From positions 1,674,001-1,738,000 of the forward strand of contig CP065007.1 of NCBI GenBank assembly GCA_016699715.1: 64,000 nucleotides of DNA, given 5' to 3'. Positions 54,037-62,971 of this stretch are shown piece after piece. The notes below the pieces were generated by a model. That model was not told the origin of the DNA. It worked only from the letters and a program-made list of their open reading frames with translations, and ran no database searches. The translations under genes and the position numbers were made by a program. This DNA comes from Candidatus Competibacteraceae bacterium. Lineage in GTDB: Bacteria; Pseudomonadota; Gammaproteobacteria; Competibacterales; Competibacteraceae. The number at the start of each line of letters is the position of its first letter. Position 1 is the stretch's first letter.

Positions 54037-54900
54037 TCAGGCGCTCATCCGCTCAATCAGAATGGGCATGGCGGCGCGAAACACAATCCACATCACGAAC
54101 AATAAGACCAAAGTCGCCAGGTTCACCCCCAGAAAAAACCCCAGATACTCCGGCATCATGCCCGTCAGCCAGTCGCGGGCAGTCAGAATCAACGGTGTCA
54201 GCGGATTGAGCTGAAAGACCGTCGCGGCCCAACCGCCGGACGGCATGGCAAACACCACCGGCGTCAAATACATCAAAAACTGCATGACCAACGGAAACGA
54301 CTTGCCAATATCCGTATACAGCATCCCCACTGGAGTGAGAACCAAACCAAATGCCGTGCCCGCGAGAATCAACGCCAAAACCGCCAGCGGGAACAGCAAC
54401 AAGCCCCAGCTCGGAAAAACCCCCAGCAACATAATGGCCGGCAACAACAGGGCAATTTTGATGCCGGCGTTGAACAGCGTCTGATAGATGCCCGAGACGA
54501 TCAACGCCTCACGCGGAAAATTGATCTTGGCCAACATGGGCTTGGCGGCATTCGTCTGCTGCAAGGGGGCGTTGGCTGCCTCCATGAAGATCGCCCACAG
54601 CATGGTGCCGGTGAAAACGTACACCGAATAGGGCAGCACAGTCCCACCCATGCGGACGATGCCGCTGGTGCTCAGGAACAGCCAGACCGCCGTATTGGCC
54701 AGCGGCAGGATAAACGCCCAAACCAGGCCCAAGGCAGTCTGGCGGTACTGCGCGCTGATGTCGCGCACCGCCAACCGCCACGCCAGCTCGCGCCCGGCCC
54801 ACAGGTCGTGGAACATCTCACCGATCAATCGACCCGGATCGCGCAGGGATGAATCCGGCGTATAGACGGTCACAGGGCCGGTGGTATCTGACTTATTCAT
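54037..54900 (-). CDS. wzm: ABC transporter permease for polysaccharide export (Wzm)
   Basis: The protein has 287 residues and six predicted membrane segments. It is an ABC-2 type permease with the N-terminal LWAGRELAWRLAVRDISAQY, the QTALGLVWAFILPL segment and GVFPSWGLLLFPLAVLALIL. It works with Wzt to flip undecaprenyl-linked glycans across the inner membrane. The interval to wzt is filled by an Rpn gene, with only 36 bp from its start to wzm's end. Confidence 0.92.
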   Translation of the reverse strand: MNKSDTTGPVTVYTPDSSLRDPGRLIGEMFHDLWAGRELAWRLAVRDISAQYRQTALGLVWAFILPLANTAVWLFLSTSGIVRMGGTVLPYSVYVFTGTMLWAIFMEAANAPLQQTNAAKPMLAKINFPREALIVSGIYQTLFNAGIKIALLLPAIMLLGVFPSWGLLLFPLAVLALILAGTAFGLVLTPVGMLYTDIGKSFPLVMQFLMYLTPVVFAMPSGGWAATVFQLNPLTPLILTARDWLTGMMPEYLGFFLGVNLATLVLLFVMWIVFRAAMPILIERMSA

Positions 54901-55107
54901 GGTTTCCGGGTGGCTTCATATGGTGCATGACAAGCGTTTGCCTCTCCTCATACCCAATTTATTTTCACGATGAGTTTACACCTGACTTATAGAAATTAAA
55001 ACTTCATCGTTTCCCGCCGTGTCACCACCAACTCCTGATAACCGAACACCACGCTCAGATGATGCGGCAGGGCATGGCCACCCTCATCTCGCCAGAGTTC
55101 GTTGCCT

Positions 55108-56100
55108 TTATCTCTTGTCTCCGCCCTCCTCCCGCGATGGGGAAGAGGGAAAACCCGCCGCTACCTCCTCACCCGTGGCGGTGTTTTTCGGGAATGAAGC
55201 AGCCAACCGACGGCGTTCGTCCCACCGGGTTCGGCGCTGATCATCCTCGACCCCCTTGTAGTGTAGGGCGGAGATCTGTTCCGAGACCAGCCCGATCAGA
55301 AACAGCGACAGGGAATAGATCAGCAACACGGCGCTCATGTTGGTAAAGCGATGCAGAGTGGCATAAGTGTAACCGTAGTAACTCACGGCGGTGAGGAAGA
55401 AGACCAAGCTCAGCGGGAGAAAAAACCGCATCGGCGAAAACAGGGCGCCGACCTTGAGGATGATCAGGAAAAACCGCGCGCCGTCCCGCAGCAGGCGGAT
55501 GTGGCTTTTACCGCCGCGCTGGCCCGCGCGGATTGGGATGTAGGCGACCGGAAACCCCGAACGGAAAAAGGCCATGGTACTGGTGGTGGGGTAAGAAAAA
55601 CCGTTGGGCAGCAGGTAGAGAAACTTGCGGAAATGCCGAGCGCGGACAGTGCGAAACCCGGAAGTGAGGTCCTCAATGCGATAACCGGTCATGACCGAGG
55701 CCAGCCGATTGTAGAAGTGATTGGCCAACCGCCGGCCCGGTGAGGCATGAGTATCCGCTTGCCGCGCCCCTACCACCATCTCGTAGCCTTCCTCCAACTT
55801 GGCCAACAATCGAGCGATGTCAGCGGGCGCGTGTTGGCCATCGGCGTCCATGAACACCAGCAGGTCGCCCCTGGCATTGCGCGCGCCGGTCTTGACCGCT
55901 GCGCCGTTTCCCAACGAGTACGGGTGACGGACCACCCGCGCACCATACTCTCGGCCCACCTCACCGGTCTGGTCGGTGGAACCGTCGTCGACCACGAGGA
56001 TTTCCGCCGCTGGATACAACGCTTTCAGCTCGGCCAGTAACGACGGCAGGTTAGCTGCTTCGTTCTTGGCCGGCAGGATGATGCTCAAGCTCTCGTTCAT
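55108..56100 (-). CDS. GT2 family, dolichol-phosphate-mannose-synthase-like glycosyltransferase
   Basis: The protein has 330 residues: a GT-A domain (SIILPAKNEAANLPSLLAEL, ILVVDDGSTDQTGEV, LLVFMDADGQHAPADIARL) followed by two membrane segments (about 230-295). This DPM1-like family makes polyprenyl-phosphate sugars. The last 45 residues are low-complexity and may come from an intergenic repeat read into the frame. The 207 bp downstream hold a readable but start-less frame ending VVFGYQELVVTRRETMKF, possibly the remnant of an original C-terminus or gene. Confidence 0.88.
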   Translation of the reverse strand: MNESLSIILPAKNEAANLPSLLAELKALYPAAEILVVDDGSTDQTGEVGREYGARVVRHPYSLGNGAAVKTGARNARGDLLVFMDADGQHAPADIARLLAKLEEGYEMVVGARQADTHASPGRRLANHFYNRLASVMTGYRIEDLTSGFRTVRARHFRKFLYLLPNGFSYPTTSTMAFFRSGFPVAYIPIRAGQRGGKSHIRLLRDGARFFLIILKVGALFSPMRFFLPLSLVFFLTAVSYYGYTYATLHRFTNMSAVLLIYSLSLFLIGLVSEQISALHYKGVEDDQRRTRWDERRRLAASFPKNTATGEEVAAGFPSSPSREEGGDKR

Positions 56101-56181
56101 GATCGACCTTATTCTACGTTTTGTAAGAGCATAATCGATCTACATGGCGCTGCCCATTCGACACGTCTGCCATGCTGGCAT

Positions 56182-56257
56182 CATCGCCGGTCGGGGCGGA
56201 CGGCTGGAAGATTACCTGTACCTGCCACTCAAGGGTAGGAACCAGGACATCGCCATG
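56182..56257 (+). pseudogene. 76-bp fragment of tfpZ
   Basis: This segment reads GGRLEDYLYLPLKGRNQDI and closely matches bases 34256-34331 of the pilin accessory gene, with synonymous differences only in most places. No flanking tfpZ sequence follows on either side. It abuts the truncated end of a PIN-domain gene. Confidence 0.85.
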
Positions 56258-56495
56258 GATCTACCGGGATACAAATCACATCGGAACCCTGCAATGCCTG
56301 ATCGAACCACTCGGGCAAACTCAGTCTGAGCTGCAAGCAACCTCGCCGAACAAGCCAGGCGACCTCCCAGCACGTAACCGCGCTGACCGCCAATTACTCG
56401 GCGGTTTCGATGCAATCGATGATTCCAGGCGATAAGGGGTTTGCCTGAGAATCAACCCAGCGAACCCAAACATGCGTATCCAGCAGCAGGATCAC
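56258..56495 (-). pseudogene. PIN-domain toxin (VapC-like) pseudogene
   Basis: From GTG 56495 the frame reads ILLLDTHVWVRWVDSQANPL, with the first PIN acidic residue, to IIDCIETAE. An in-frame TAA at 56394-56396 interrupts it. Past the stop the same frame continues VSAVTCWEVAWLVRRGCLQL and ends VICIPVD, where the sequence joins the tfpZ fragment. About 40-50 C-terminal residues with the last acidic positions are missing. The gene overlapped its antitoxin stop by GTGA. Confidence 0.85.
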
Positions 56496-56736
56496 TTCAA
56501 GGCATCCCAGTCCTCTTCCGGCATTACGGGCGTCATCAGGTCGTCGTGCATGACCACCGAACCGGCCAGCTTCGCCATGGTTTCCGGCGTGGCCTATCCT
56601 CTGGCCGCCGCTTGTGGACTTCATTCATCGCGTCGTCCAACAGCAGCAAAACCCGAAGCTTGACGCCGTCGGGCACCTGGTCCGGCAGTCGAAGCATGCG
56701 CTGATCAGCGATAGCTTCAAATTCAATGGCTTGCAT
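56492..56736 (-). pseudogene. VapB-like (DUF2281-type) antitoxin pseudogene, frameshifted
   Basis: ATG 56736 is preceded by AAAGGAG. The N-terminal part is AIEFEAIADQRMLRLPDQVP then LRVLLLLDDAMNEV. The C-terminal part SVVMHDDLMTPVMPEEDWDA is in another frame and stops at 56492, overlapping the PIN start. The length is not a multiple of three, so a frameshift lies near 56590-56610. The family is recognised from this DUF2281-like layout. Confidence 0.8.
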
Positions 56737-56913
56737 GGTCAAGCTCCTTTCAAGAGGACTGCAATAAAAACGGGAAAGCCAGGCTCGTTTAGTGCCCGCC
56801 GCTCACCTCGAACACCTCTTTCAAGCAATGGTCGCCAACGTCCGTCCGCCCCACACTTCCAGTTGCGCCAGCTCCGCTCCCGCCGCTGCATTGGCCAAAA
56901 TCCACCACGGAAG

Positions 56914-57354
56914 CTAAGGCATCAGCTCCCACCCATCGCGCTCGCTCATGAGCTGCTCCAGTTCAAACGGACAAGTCTCTGGAAACAGCGTCTCCTCCAA
57001 GCCCGTTTCGGCAATCGCCATCAGTACCGCATCAATGTAAGCATCCGCCATGAGTATCGGTAATTCGAGGCGCAGGCTCGGATTATCGGCCAGCAGCCGA
57101 GCCACCTGTCGCTGTTGCTCCCGAATCGTCGCCCGCCAACTTCGACCACGCCGTTCCGGTTGATAACGCCATTTCAAGCAATGCATCAACAACACCGCCA
57201 ACCGGCTCCCCAACGCCCGCCGCTCACTCCGTCCCATGCTTTCCAATTCCTCGGCGATGTTCATGCGATCAATTTCCGCCCATCGCCCCGCGCGCAGCAG
57301 GGCCGCATTTCGCGTTGCCCATGCGTACAAATCCCGTTCATAAAGGGTTTCCAT
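56914..57354 (-). CDS. DUF29 family protein
   Basis: This is a 146-residue helical protein from ATG 57354: ETLYERDLYAWATRNAALLR, EIDRMNIAEELESMGRSERR, then LLMHCLKWRYQPERRGRSWR. These segments are hallmarks of DUF29, a family of unknown function common in cyanobacteria and some gammaproteobacteria and often found near mobile or toxin genes. A start 14 codons earlier is possible. The 150 bp downstream, up to the antitoxin remnant, hold no recognisable gene. Confidence 0.88.
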   Translation of the reverse strand: METLYERDLYAWATRNAALLRAGRWAEIDRMNIAEELESMGRSERRALGSRLAVLLMHCLKWRYQPERRGRSWRATIREQQRQVARLLADNPSLRLELPILMADAYIDAVLMAIAETGLEETLFPETCPFELEQLMSERDGWELMP

Positions 57355-57454
57355 AACACCACCTAAATCTCCAGCCAAGCGGATAAACCATCGCATCCAT
57401 CATCCCATTAACCCATTAACCCGCAGGTCCTACCCCAAGCTTTTTTGATTTCGA

Positions 57455-58015
57455 TCAACGCCATAATGCCGCCAAATGGACCCTGACCTCCGGCAACCGC
57501 TCCAGGGTCAATGTCTCATCGGGCTCCGCCGTCCGGCTCTCCCGATAATTCCCCAGCACCGGTTCCCGATAGCACGCCATCCGCCCTTTCGTCGCGTCCA
57601 GCAACCACACCTCCGGGATGCCATTCCGGGCGTACAGCGGGATCTTCAACTCGCGATCATAGGCCACCGCGGTATCCGCCACCTCGATCAGCAGCAGCAC
57701 ATCTCCCGCGGTCGGATGCGCGTCGCGATAACCCCGGTTCACCACCAGCGCCAAGTCCGGCGTTACTTCGCCATCGTCATCCAGTCGCACGGGATTTTGA
57801 ACTCGCACCCGATAATCGCCACAATTTTGAACCGTCAGAATTTGCGCCAACCGATCCACATAATCCGCATGCAGGCTACTAATCGGCGCCATATCCATCA
57901 ACTCCCCATCGATCAGTTCCACCCGGTCGGACCCGCTCAGAATTCCCGCCGCGCCCAGCCGCTGAAAATCAACCACCGTCAGCTTATGTCGTGGTAATTG
58001 CACCGTCGCGGTCAT
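57455..58015 (-). CDS. Uma2-family putative endonuclease
   Basis: The protein has 186 residues from ATG 58015, with GGAGGGG upstream. It has the Uma2 core: VELIDGELMDMAPISSLHAD, VRVQNPVRLDDDGEVTPDLA and DVLLLIEVADTAVAYDRELK with the E-x-K-like active-site layout. A longer reading upstream overlaps the permease and is rejected. It is not closely similar to the Uma2 gene at 28.9 kb. Confidence 0.92.
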   Translation of the reverse strand: MTATVQLPRHKLTVVDFQRLGAAGILSGSDRVELIDGELMDMAPISSLHADYVDRLAQILTVQNCGDYRVRVQNPVRLDDDGEVTPDLALVVNRGYRDAHPTAGDVLLLIEVADTAVAYDRELKIPLYARNGIPEVWLLDATKGRMACYREPVLGNYRESRTAEPDETLTLERLPEVRVHLAALWR

Positions 58016-58041
58016 GACCCCTCCGCTCCACGTATTCCACG

Positions 58042-58959
58042 CTAGACCACCCAGACCAGAACCAGCGGCAGCGTCACCAGCGCCAGCCCCGTTTCCACCG
58101 TCACGATCGCCGCCATCAGCGGCGCGTCGCCGCCCAGTTGCCGCGCCAGGATATAGGCGGTGGACGATCCCGGCAGTGCGGCAAAGGTCAGCAACACCGC
58201 CGTTTCCAGCCGGCCCGGTTGCGCCAGCCAGCACAACGTCGCCGCCAGCGCCGGCAGCGCCAGCAGTTTCAGCACACCGGTCGCCACCAGCAGGCCCGGC
58301 CGGTTCAGCGCCGCCAGTCGCAAGCCCGCGCCCACCGCCAGCAGGCCCAACGGCAACGCCGCCCGCGCCAGAATATCCAGCACCGCCGCCGATCCCCACG
58401 GCAGGCCGATCCCGCTCAGATTCAAGCCGATCCCGACCAGACAGCCCAGGATCAGCGGATTGGTGATCAAGCCCCGCAACACGCTGGCCGCGCTGGCCGC
58501 CCGGCCGGCGTGCGCGCTCAGCACCAGCACGCACAGCACGTTGATCATCGGGATCATGAGCGCCATCACCAGTGCCGCCACCGTGCCGCCCTCGGCGTGA
58601 AACACCGCCAGCGCCACCGCCAACCCCACATAGGTATTAAAGCGGATCGCGCCCTGGTATACCGAGCTAAAGGCCGGTCCGTCCACTCCCAGCCACGGCC
58701 GCAACGCATACACCAGCGCCGTCATCCCCAACAACAAAGCCACCACCACCACCGCCACCGGCCCGACCGCGTACTCTTCCAGCCGCGCCTGCGCCAGGCG
58801 ATTCACCAGCAGGGCCGGAAACAGCAGGAAATAAGTCAGTCGCTCGGCGGCCGGCCAGAACCCGTCGCCCGGAAACCCCAGCCGCCGCAGGCCCAGACCC
58901 AGCAGGATCAGCGCGAAGATCGGACCCAGCGCGCCAAGGATCAGGGGAAGACTGGTCAT
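58042..58959 (-). CDS. AEC-family (auxin efflux carrier type) permease
   Basis: This is a 305-residue membrane protein with about 10 helices. It begins LPLILGALGPIFALILLGLG and contains LTYFLLFPALLVNRLAQARL, ITNPLILGCLVGIGLNLSGI and LPGSSTAYILARQLGGD, typical of the AEC family of organic-acid or amino-acid carriers. The start ATG 58959 overlaps the stop of the deacetylase gene as ATGA, so the two form an operon and the substrate may be related to that enzyme's chemistry. Confidence 0.9.
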   Translation of the reverse strand: MTSLPLILGALGPIFALILLGLGLRRLGFPGDGFWPAAERLTYFLLFPALLVNRLAQARLEEYAVGPVAVVVVALLLGMTALVYALRPWLGVDGPAFSSVYQGAIRFNTYVGLAVALAVFHAEGGTVAALVMALMIPMINVLCVLVLSAHAGRAASAASVLRGLITNPLILGCLVGIGLNLSGIGLPWGSAAVLDILARAALPLGLLAVGAGLRLAALNRPGLLVATGVLKLLALPALAATLCWLAQPGRLETAVLLTFAALPGSSTAYILARQLGGDAPLMAAIVTVETGLALVTLPLVLVWVV

Positions 58960-60116
58960 GCGGATGGCAGGCAAAACCGCCCGATCAGCCTCCGCAGCAG
59001 ATCCAGCGTCGGCTGAATCGTCGCCAACGGCAGAAATTCGTTCGGTTGATGGGCGCATTCCACGTCGCCGGGACCGAGAATCACCGTCTCCATGCCCAGG
59101 GCGTTCAGATACGGCCCCTCGGTGCCGAAACTCACCACTCCAGCCGGCGTGCCGGTCAGTTCCTCGGTGGCTCGCACGATGGCCGCCGCCGCCGGCGTTT
59201 CCAGCGCCTCGATTCCCTCGAACAGTGGCAGGAACCCCAGATGCAATTCACTATCGGCCAGCAGGTGGGCCAACCGCCCGTGTAATTCGCCGCGCAGATC
59301 CGCCAAGGACATTCCCGGCAGCGGCCGAATATCGATATGCAGCTCGCAGTCGGCGCAGATCCGGTTGGGATTGTCGCCGCCGTGAATGTGCCCCAGATTG
59401 AGGGTCGGCACCTCGACCTCGAACAACGGATTGCGATGGTTCGCCTGCAATTCCGCCCGCCACCGCAGCAACTCACCGATCACCCGGTGCATCCCTTCCA
59501 GAGCGCTCACACCCAGCGCCGGATTACTGGAATGACCCGAGCGGCCTTCCAGCCGGATCGCTTCCATCAGGATGCCTTTGTGCATCCGCACCGGCTTCAG
59601 CCCGGTCGGTTCGCCGATCACCGCGTGCCGACCCAGCGGCTGGCCGGCCGCCGCCAGCGCCCGCGCGCCGTGCATGCTGCTTTCCTCGTCCGCCGTGGCC
59701 AGAATCACCAGCGGCTGGCGCAACGGACCTGCCGCGAATTCCCGCGCCGCTTCCAGCGCCAGCACCAGGAAGGACTTCATATCAGCCGTGCCCAGGCCGT
59801 AAATTCGCCCGTCCGCTATCTCTCCGCCAAATGGATCGTAGCGCCAGCGCCCGGCATCGAACGGCACCGTATCGGTGTGCCCGGCCAGCACCAACCCGCC
59901 CGGCCCCGCCCCCAGCGTGGCGATCAGATTGGCCTTGTCCGGCCGCTCCGGCAGCGGTTCGATCCGCACCGCGAAACCGGCATCTTCCAGCCAACCGGCC
60001 AGCAGGTCGATGACCGGCCGGTTGCTCTGATCGAACTGTGGCGACACGCTGCTCACCGAGGGGGTGGCGATCAGTTGGCGGATGTGGTCCAGTAATAAGG
60101 GTGGCAAGGTCGGCAT
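58956..60116 (-). CDS. argE: Acetylornithine deacetylase (ArgE-type M20 peptidase)
   Basis: The protein has 386 residues. Zinc-ligand motifs are VLAGHTDTVPFDAG, YGLGTADMKSFLVL, and ATADEESSMHGARAL with the catalytic Glu pair. The dimerisation domain (180-290) includes EGRSGHSSNPALGVSA and the final His ligand is near GPGDVECAHQPNEF. It hydrolyses N2-acetylornithine to ornithine in arginine synthesis. Its gene diverges from the GNAT/C39 gene with 152 bp between starts. Confidence 0.93.
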   Translation of the reverse strand: MPTLPPLLLDHIRQLIATPSVSSVSPQFDQSNRPVIDLLAGWLEDAGFAVRIEPLPERPDKANLIATLGAGPGGLVLAGHTDTVPFDAGRWRYDPFGGEIADGRIYGLGTADMKSFLVLALEAAREFAAGPLRQPLVILATADEESSMHGARALAAAGQPLGRHAVIGEPTGLKPVRMHKGILMEAIRLEGRSGHSSNPALGVSALEGMHRVIGELLRWRAELQANHRNPLFEVEVPTLNLGHIHGGDNPNRICADCELHIDIRPLPGMSLADLRGELHGRLAHLLADSELHLGFLPLFEGIEALETPAAAAIVRATEELTGTPAGVVSFGTEGPYLNALGMETVILGPGDVECAHQPNEFLPLATIQPTLDLLRRLIGRFCLPSA

Positions 60117-60268
60117 GAGTTTTTCACTGGCGATAGAGGTGGATACTGCGAGATAATAACAATATTCACCGGTTGGTACCCCGCGCTTGTCCTGGCCGTA
60201 GTCGCCAAGCCGCTTCGCCCATCTCCGTTCGCCCGTCCCCTCTCCGGGTTTGGAACCTCTGAACCGCC

Positions 60269-61387
60269 ATGCTGCGTGCCGCTGCCCGGAACGACATTCC
60301 GGCTCTGTTGACCATTGAAAACCGTTGCTTCAGCAGTGACCGCCTGTCCCGCCGCAGCTTCCGCCATCTGCTGAGCCGCGGCAACGCGGTTACCCTGGTT
60401 GAGGAAGACGCCGGCCGCATTCGTGGCTATGTGCTGCTGCTGTTCTCGCGCGGCACCTCGATGGCCCGCTTGTACTCCATCGCCGTCCACCCGGACTTCG
60501 CCCGCCGCAACATCGGCGACTGCCTGCTGGAAGCCGCCGAGACCGCCGCCCTGGAGCGCGATTGCGTGTCGATGCGGCTGGAGGTTCGCCGCGACAACGC
60601 CCCTTCGCTGAATCTGTTCCGTCGCCACGGCTACCGCCAGTTCAAGGAAGTGCTGGATTATTACGAAGACCACATGACCGCGCTGCGCTTCGAAAAGCGG
60701 CTGGTCCCGCAGCTCCAGCTCGATCTGGTCAAGGTACCCTACTACCAGCAGACCCTCGACTTTACCTGCGGCCCGGCGGCACTGATGATGGCCATGAAGG
60801 CGCTGGACCCGACGCTCGAACTGGATCGCAAACTGGAACTGCGGCTGTGGCGCGAAGCCACCACCATCTTCATGACCGCCGGCCACGGTGGTTGCGGTCC
60901 CTACGGACTGGCGTTGTCGTCCCACCGGCGCGGTTTCGATCTGGAGATCCACGTCAACGAAGACGGGGTGTTCCTGGTCGATTCGGTGCGCAGCCCGGAA
61001 AAAAAGGAAGTGATGCGGCTGGTGCAGGAAGACTGGATCGAGGAATTAAGCCAGTTGCCGGTCGTCTTGCGTTGCGGCAGCCTGGGCGTGGACGAACTGC
61101 GGCAGAAATTCGAAGCCGGCGGTATCCCGCTGGTGCTGATCAGCTCCTACCGCATCTATGGCGAGCGCTTTCCGCACTGGGTGGTCGTCACCGGTTTCGA
61201 CGATCACTGCATCTACGTCCACGACCCATTCGTCGATGTCGAAAACGGCGAAACCGTCACCGACTCCGTCAACATGCCGATCTCGCACCGGGAGTTCCAG
61301 CGCATGGCCCGCTATGGCAAGGTCGCGCAAAAAGCCGTGCTGATCCTCTATCGATCCAACCGCCGCTCCGAATCGCCGACGCCTTAA
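60269..61387 (+). CDS. GNAT acetyltransferase fused to C39-like peptidase
   Basis: The protein has 372 residues. Residues 1-140 form a GNAT domain (RIRGYVLLLFSRGTSMARLY, VHPDFARRNIGDCLLEAAE). Residues 150-365 form a papain-like C39 domain with candidate catalytic Cys167 (DFTCGPAALMM), His303 (FPHWVVVTGFDD) and Asp319 (YVHDPFVD). It is followed after 43 bp by a RimK-like ATP-grasp gene. This pair recurs in proteobacteria without an assigned function; peptide ligation, trimming and acylation are plausible roles. Confidence 0.92.
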   Translation: MLRAAARNDIPALLTIENRCFSSDRLSRRSFRHLLSRGNAVTLVEEDAGRIRGYVLLLFSRGTSMARLYSIAVHPDFARRNIGDCLLEAAETAALERDCVSMRLEVRRDNAPSLNLFRRHGYRQFKEVLDYYEDHMTALRFEKRLVPQLQLDLVKVPYYQQTLDFTCGPAALMMAMKALDPTLELDRKLELRLWREATTIFMTAGHGGCGPYGLALSSHRRGFDLEIHVNEDGVFLVDSVRSPEKKEVMRLVQEDWIEELSQLPVVLRCGSLGVDELRQKFEAGGIPLVLISSYRIYGERFPHWVVVTGFDDHCIYVHDPFVDVENGETVTDSVNMPISHREFQRMARYGKVAQKAVLILYRSNRRSESPTP

Positions 61388-61430
61388 CCACCTTAACCGC
61401 ACACTCGCTTTATCAGGACGCTTTGCACCG

Positions 61431-62912
61431 ATGGCCGATCACATCATCCTGGTGGAAAATCCCACCGACTGGAAACCTCATTTTCCCAACCTGCCCGTCG
61501 TCGCCGCCAAGGACTATCTGGCCAAGCCCGAATATTCCACCGGCCGCAGCCTGCGGGTACTGAATCTGTGTCGCAGCTACCGCTATCTGAGCGTCGGCTA
61601 CTACTGCTCGCTGCTGGCCGAGGCCCGGCGCCACCGGGTGATCCCCAGCGTGCGTACCCTCAACGACCTCAGCCGCAAGTCGATCTACAGCCTGGATGTC
61701 GAGGATCTGGACGATCACGTCCAGCAGGTGCTGGGCAAGCCCCGACCCGGCTTCACCGCCACGGCCTTCGAACTGGACATCTTCTTCGGCCAGTGCGCCG
61801 CCAAGGAATTGCAGGAACTGGCCCGGCAACTGTTCGACGCCTTCCGCTCACCGCTGCTGCGGGTGGAATTCCGGCTACAGGGCAAGTGGCGCATCGCCAC
61901 CCTCAAGGCGCTGCACCTGCATTCGCTGTCGGCGGAGCAGTCGGAGATGTTTCTCGGGGCGCTGGCGGCCTATCTGAGCCGGCGCTGGCGGCAGCCGCGG
62001 GTCCGCAGCAGCAACTACCGCTACGACCTGGCGATGCTGCACAACCCCAAGGAGGCCCTGCCGCCCTCCAACCCCAAAGCCCTGCAACAATTTATCAAGA
62101 TCGGCCGTGAGTGCGGGGTCAATGCCGAACTGATCGAGAAAAAGGACTTCGGGCGACTGGCCGAATTCGACGCGCTGTTCATCCGCGAAACCACCGGCAT
62201 CGATCACTACACCTATACCTTCGCCAAAAAGGCGGAAAGCGAAGGCATGGTGGTGATCGACGACCCCGACTCCATCCTCAAATGCACCAACAAGGTCTAT
62301 CTGGACGAGTTGCTGCGTACCCATCGGGTCCGCACCCCGAAAACCGTCATCGTCCGCCGCGACAATCTGGAGCGGGTGGACAGCGAGATCGACTACCCCA
62401 TCGTACTGAAGATCCCCGACGGCTCGTTCTCGCGTGGGGTGTTCAAGGTCAATGATCGGACCGGACTGCTGGACATGGCCGGCAAATTGTTCAAGTCATC
62501 CGACCTGCTGCTGGCACAGGAATTTCTCTACACCGAGTTCGACTGGCGGGTCGGGATTCTCAACAAGACGCCGCTGTTCGTCTGCCAGTATTTCATGTCC
62601 AAGGAGCACTGGCAGATCTACAATCACGAGTCCGGCCAAAAGACCGATACCCACGCCGGCGACTTCAAAACCTTCCGGGTCGAAGATGCACCGGAGGTAG
62701 TGGTCAAGACGGCGCTCAAGGCCGCCAATCTGATCGGCAACGGCTTATACGGCGTGGATTTGAAACAGACCGCCAAGGGCGTGGTGGTGATCGAAGTCAA
62801 CGACAACCCCAACATCGATCACGGCGTCGAAGACGCGGTGCTCAAGGAAAACCTCTATCGCGCCATCGTCGAAGACATCGTCTGGCGCTTGGATCGAAAG
62901 CGAGGGAAGTGA
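61431..62912 (+). CDS. RimK-family ATP-grasp protein with N-terminal RLAN domain
   Basis: The protein has 493 residues. The N-terminal 210 or so residues match the RLAN domain found only beside RimK-like ligases (LNLCRSYRYLSVGYYCSLLA, VPSVRTLNDLSRKSIY-type segment). The C-terminal ATP-grasp domain (about 285-485) has YPIVLKIPDGSFSRGVFKV, LLLAQEFLYTEFDWRVGI and the metal-binding VIEVNDNPNIDHGVED. Such enzymes join carboxylates to amines using ATP. The substrate, likely a peptide or amino acid, is unknown. Confidence 0.93.
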   Translation: MADHIILVENPTDWKPHFPNLPVVAAKDYLAKPEYSTGRSLRVLNLCRSYRYLSVGYYCSLLAEARRHRVIPSVRTLNDLSRKSIYSLDVEDLDDHVQQVLGKPRPGFTATAFELDIFFGQCAAKELQELARQLFDAFRSPLLRVEFRLQGKWRIATLKALHLHSLSAEQSEMFLGALAAYLSRRWRQPRVRSSNYRYDLAMLHNPKEALPPSNPKALQQFIKIGRECGVNAELIEKKDFGRLAEFDALFIRETTGIDHYTYTFAKKAESEGMVVIDDPDSILKCTNKVYLDELLRTHRVRTPKTVIVRRDNLERVDSEIDYPIVLKIPDGSFSRGVFKVNDRTGLLDMAGKLFKSSDLLLAQEFLYTEFDWRVGILNKTPLFVCQYFMSKEHWQIYNHESGQKTDTHAGDFKTFRVEDAPEVVVKTALKAANLIGNGLYGVDLKQTAKGVVVIEVNDNPNIDHGVEDAVLKENLYRAIVEDIVWRLDRKRGK

Positions 62913-62971
62913 TGGCGCGGGGGCAGAGGGCAGGGATAACGCAAGACCTGCCCCCTGAATTCTCGAACGGT

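Noticed and set aside
55019..55346. Plus-strand small frames downstream of the GT2 gene at 55.1 kb
   Set aside because: They are antisense or low-complexity and match no family; the minus-strand readable end is noted with the GT2 entry instead.
56743..56913. Possible small gene between the antitoxin remnant and DUF29
   Set aside because: Frames are short, have no ribosome site and match nothing I recognise.
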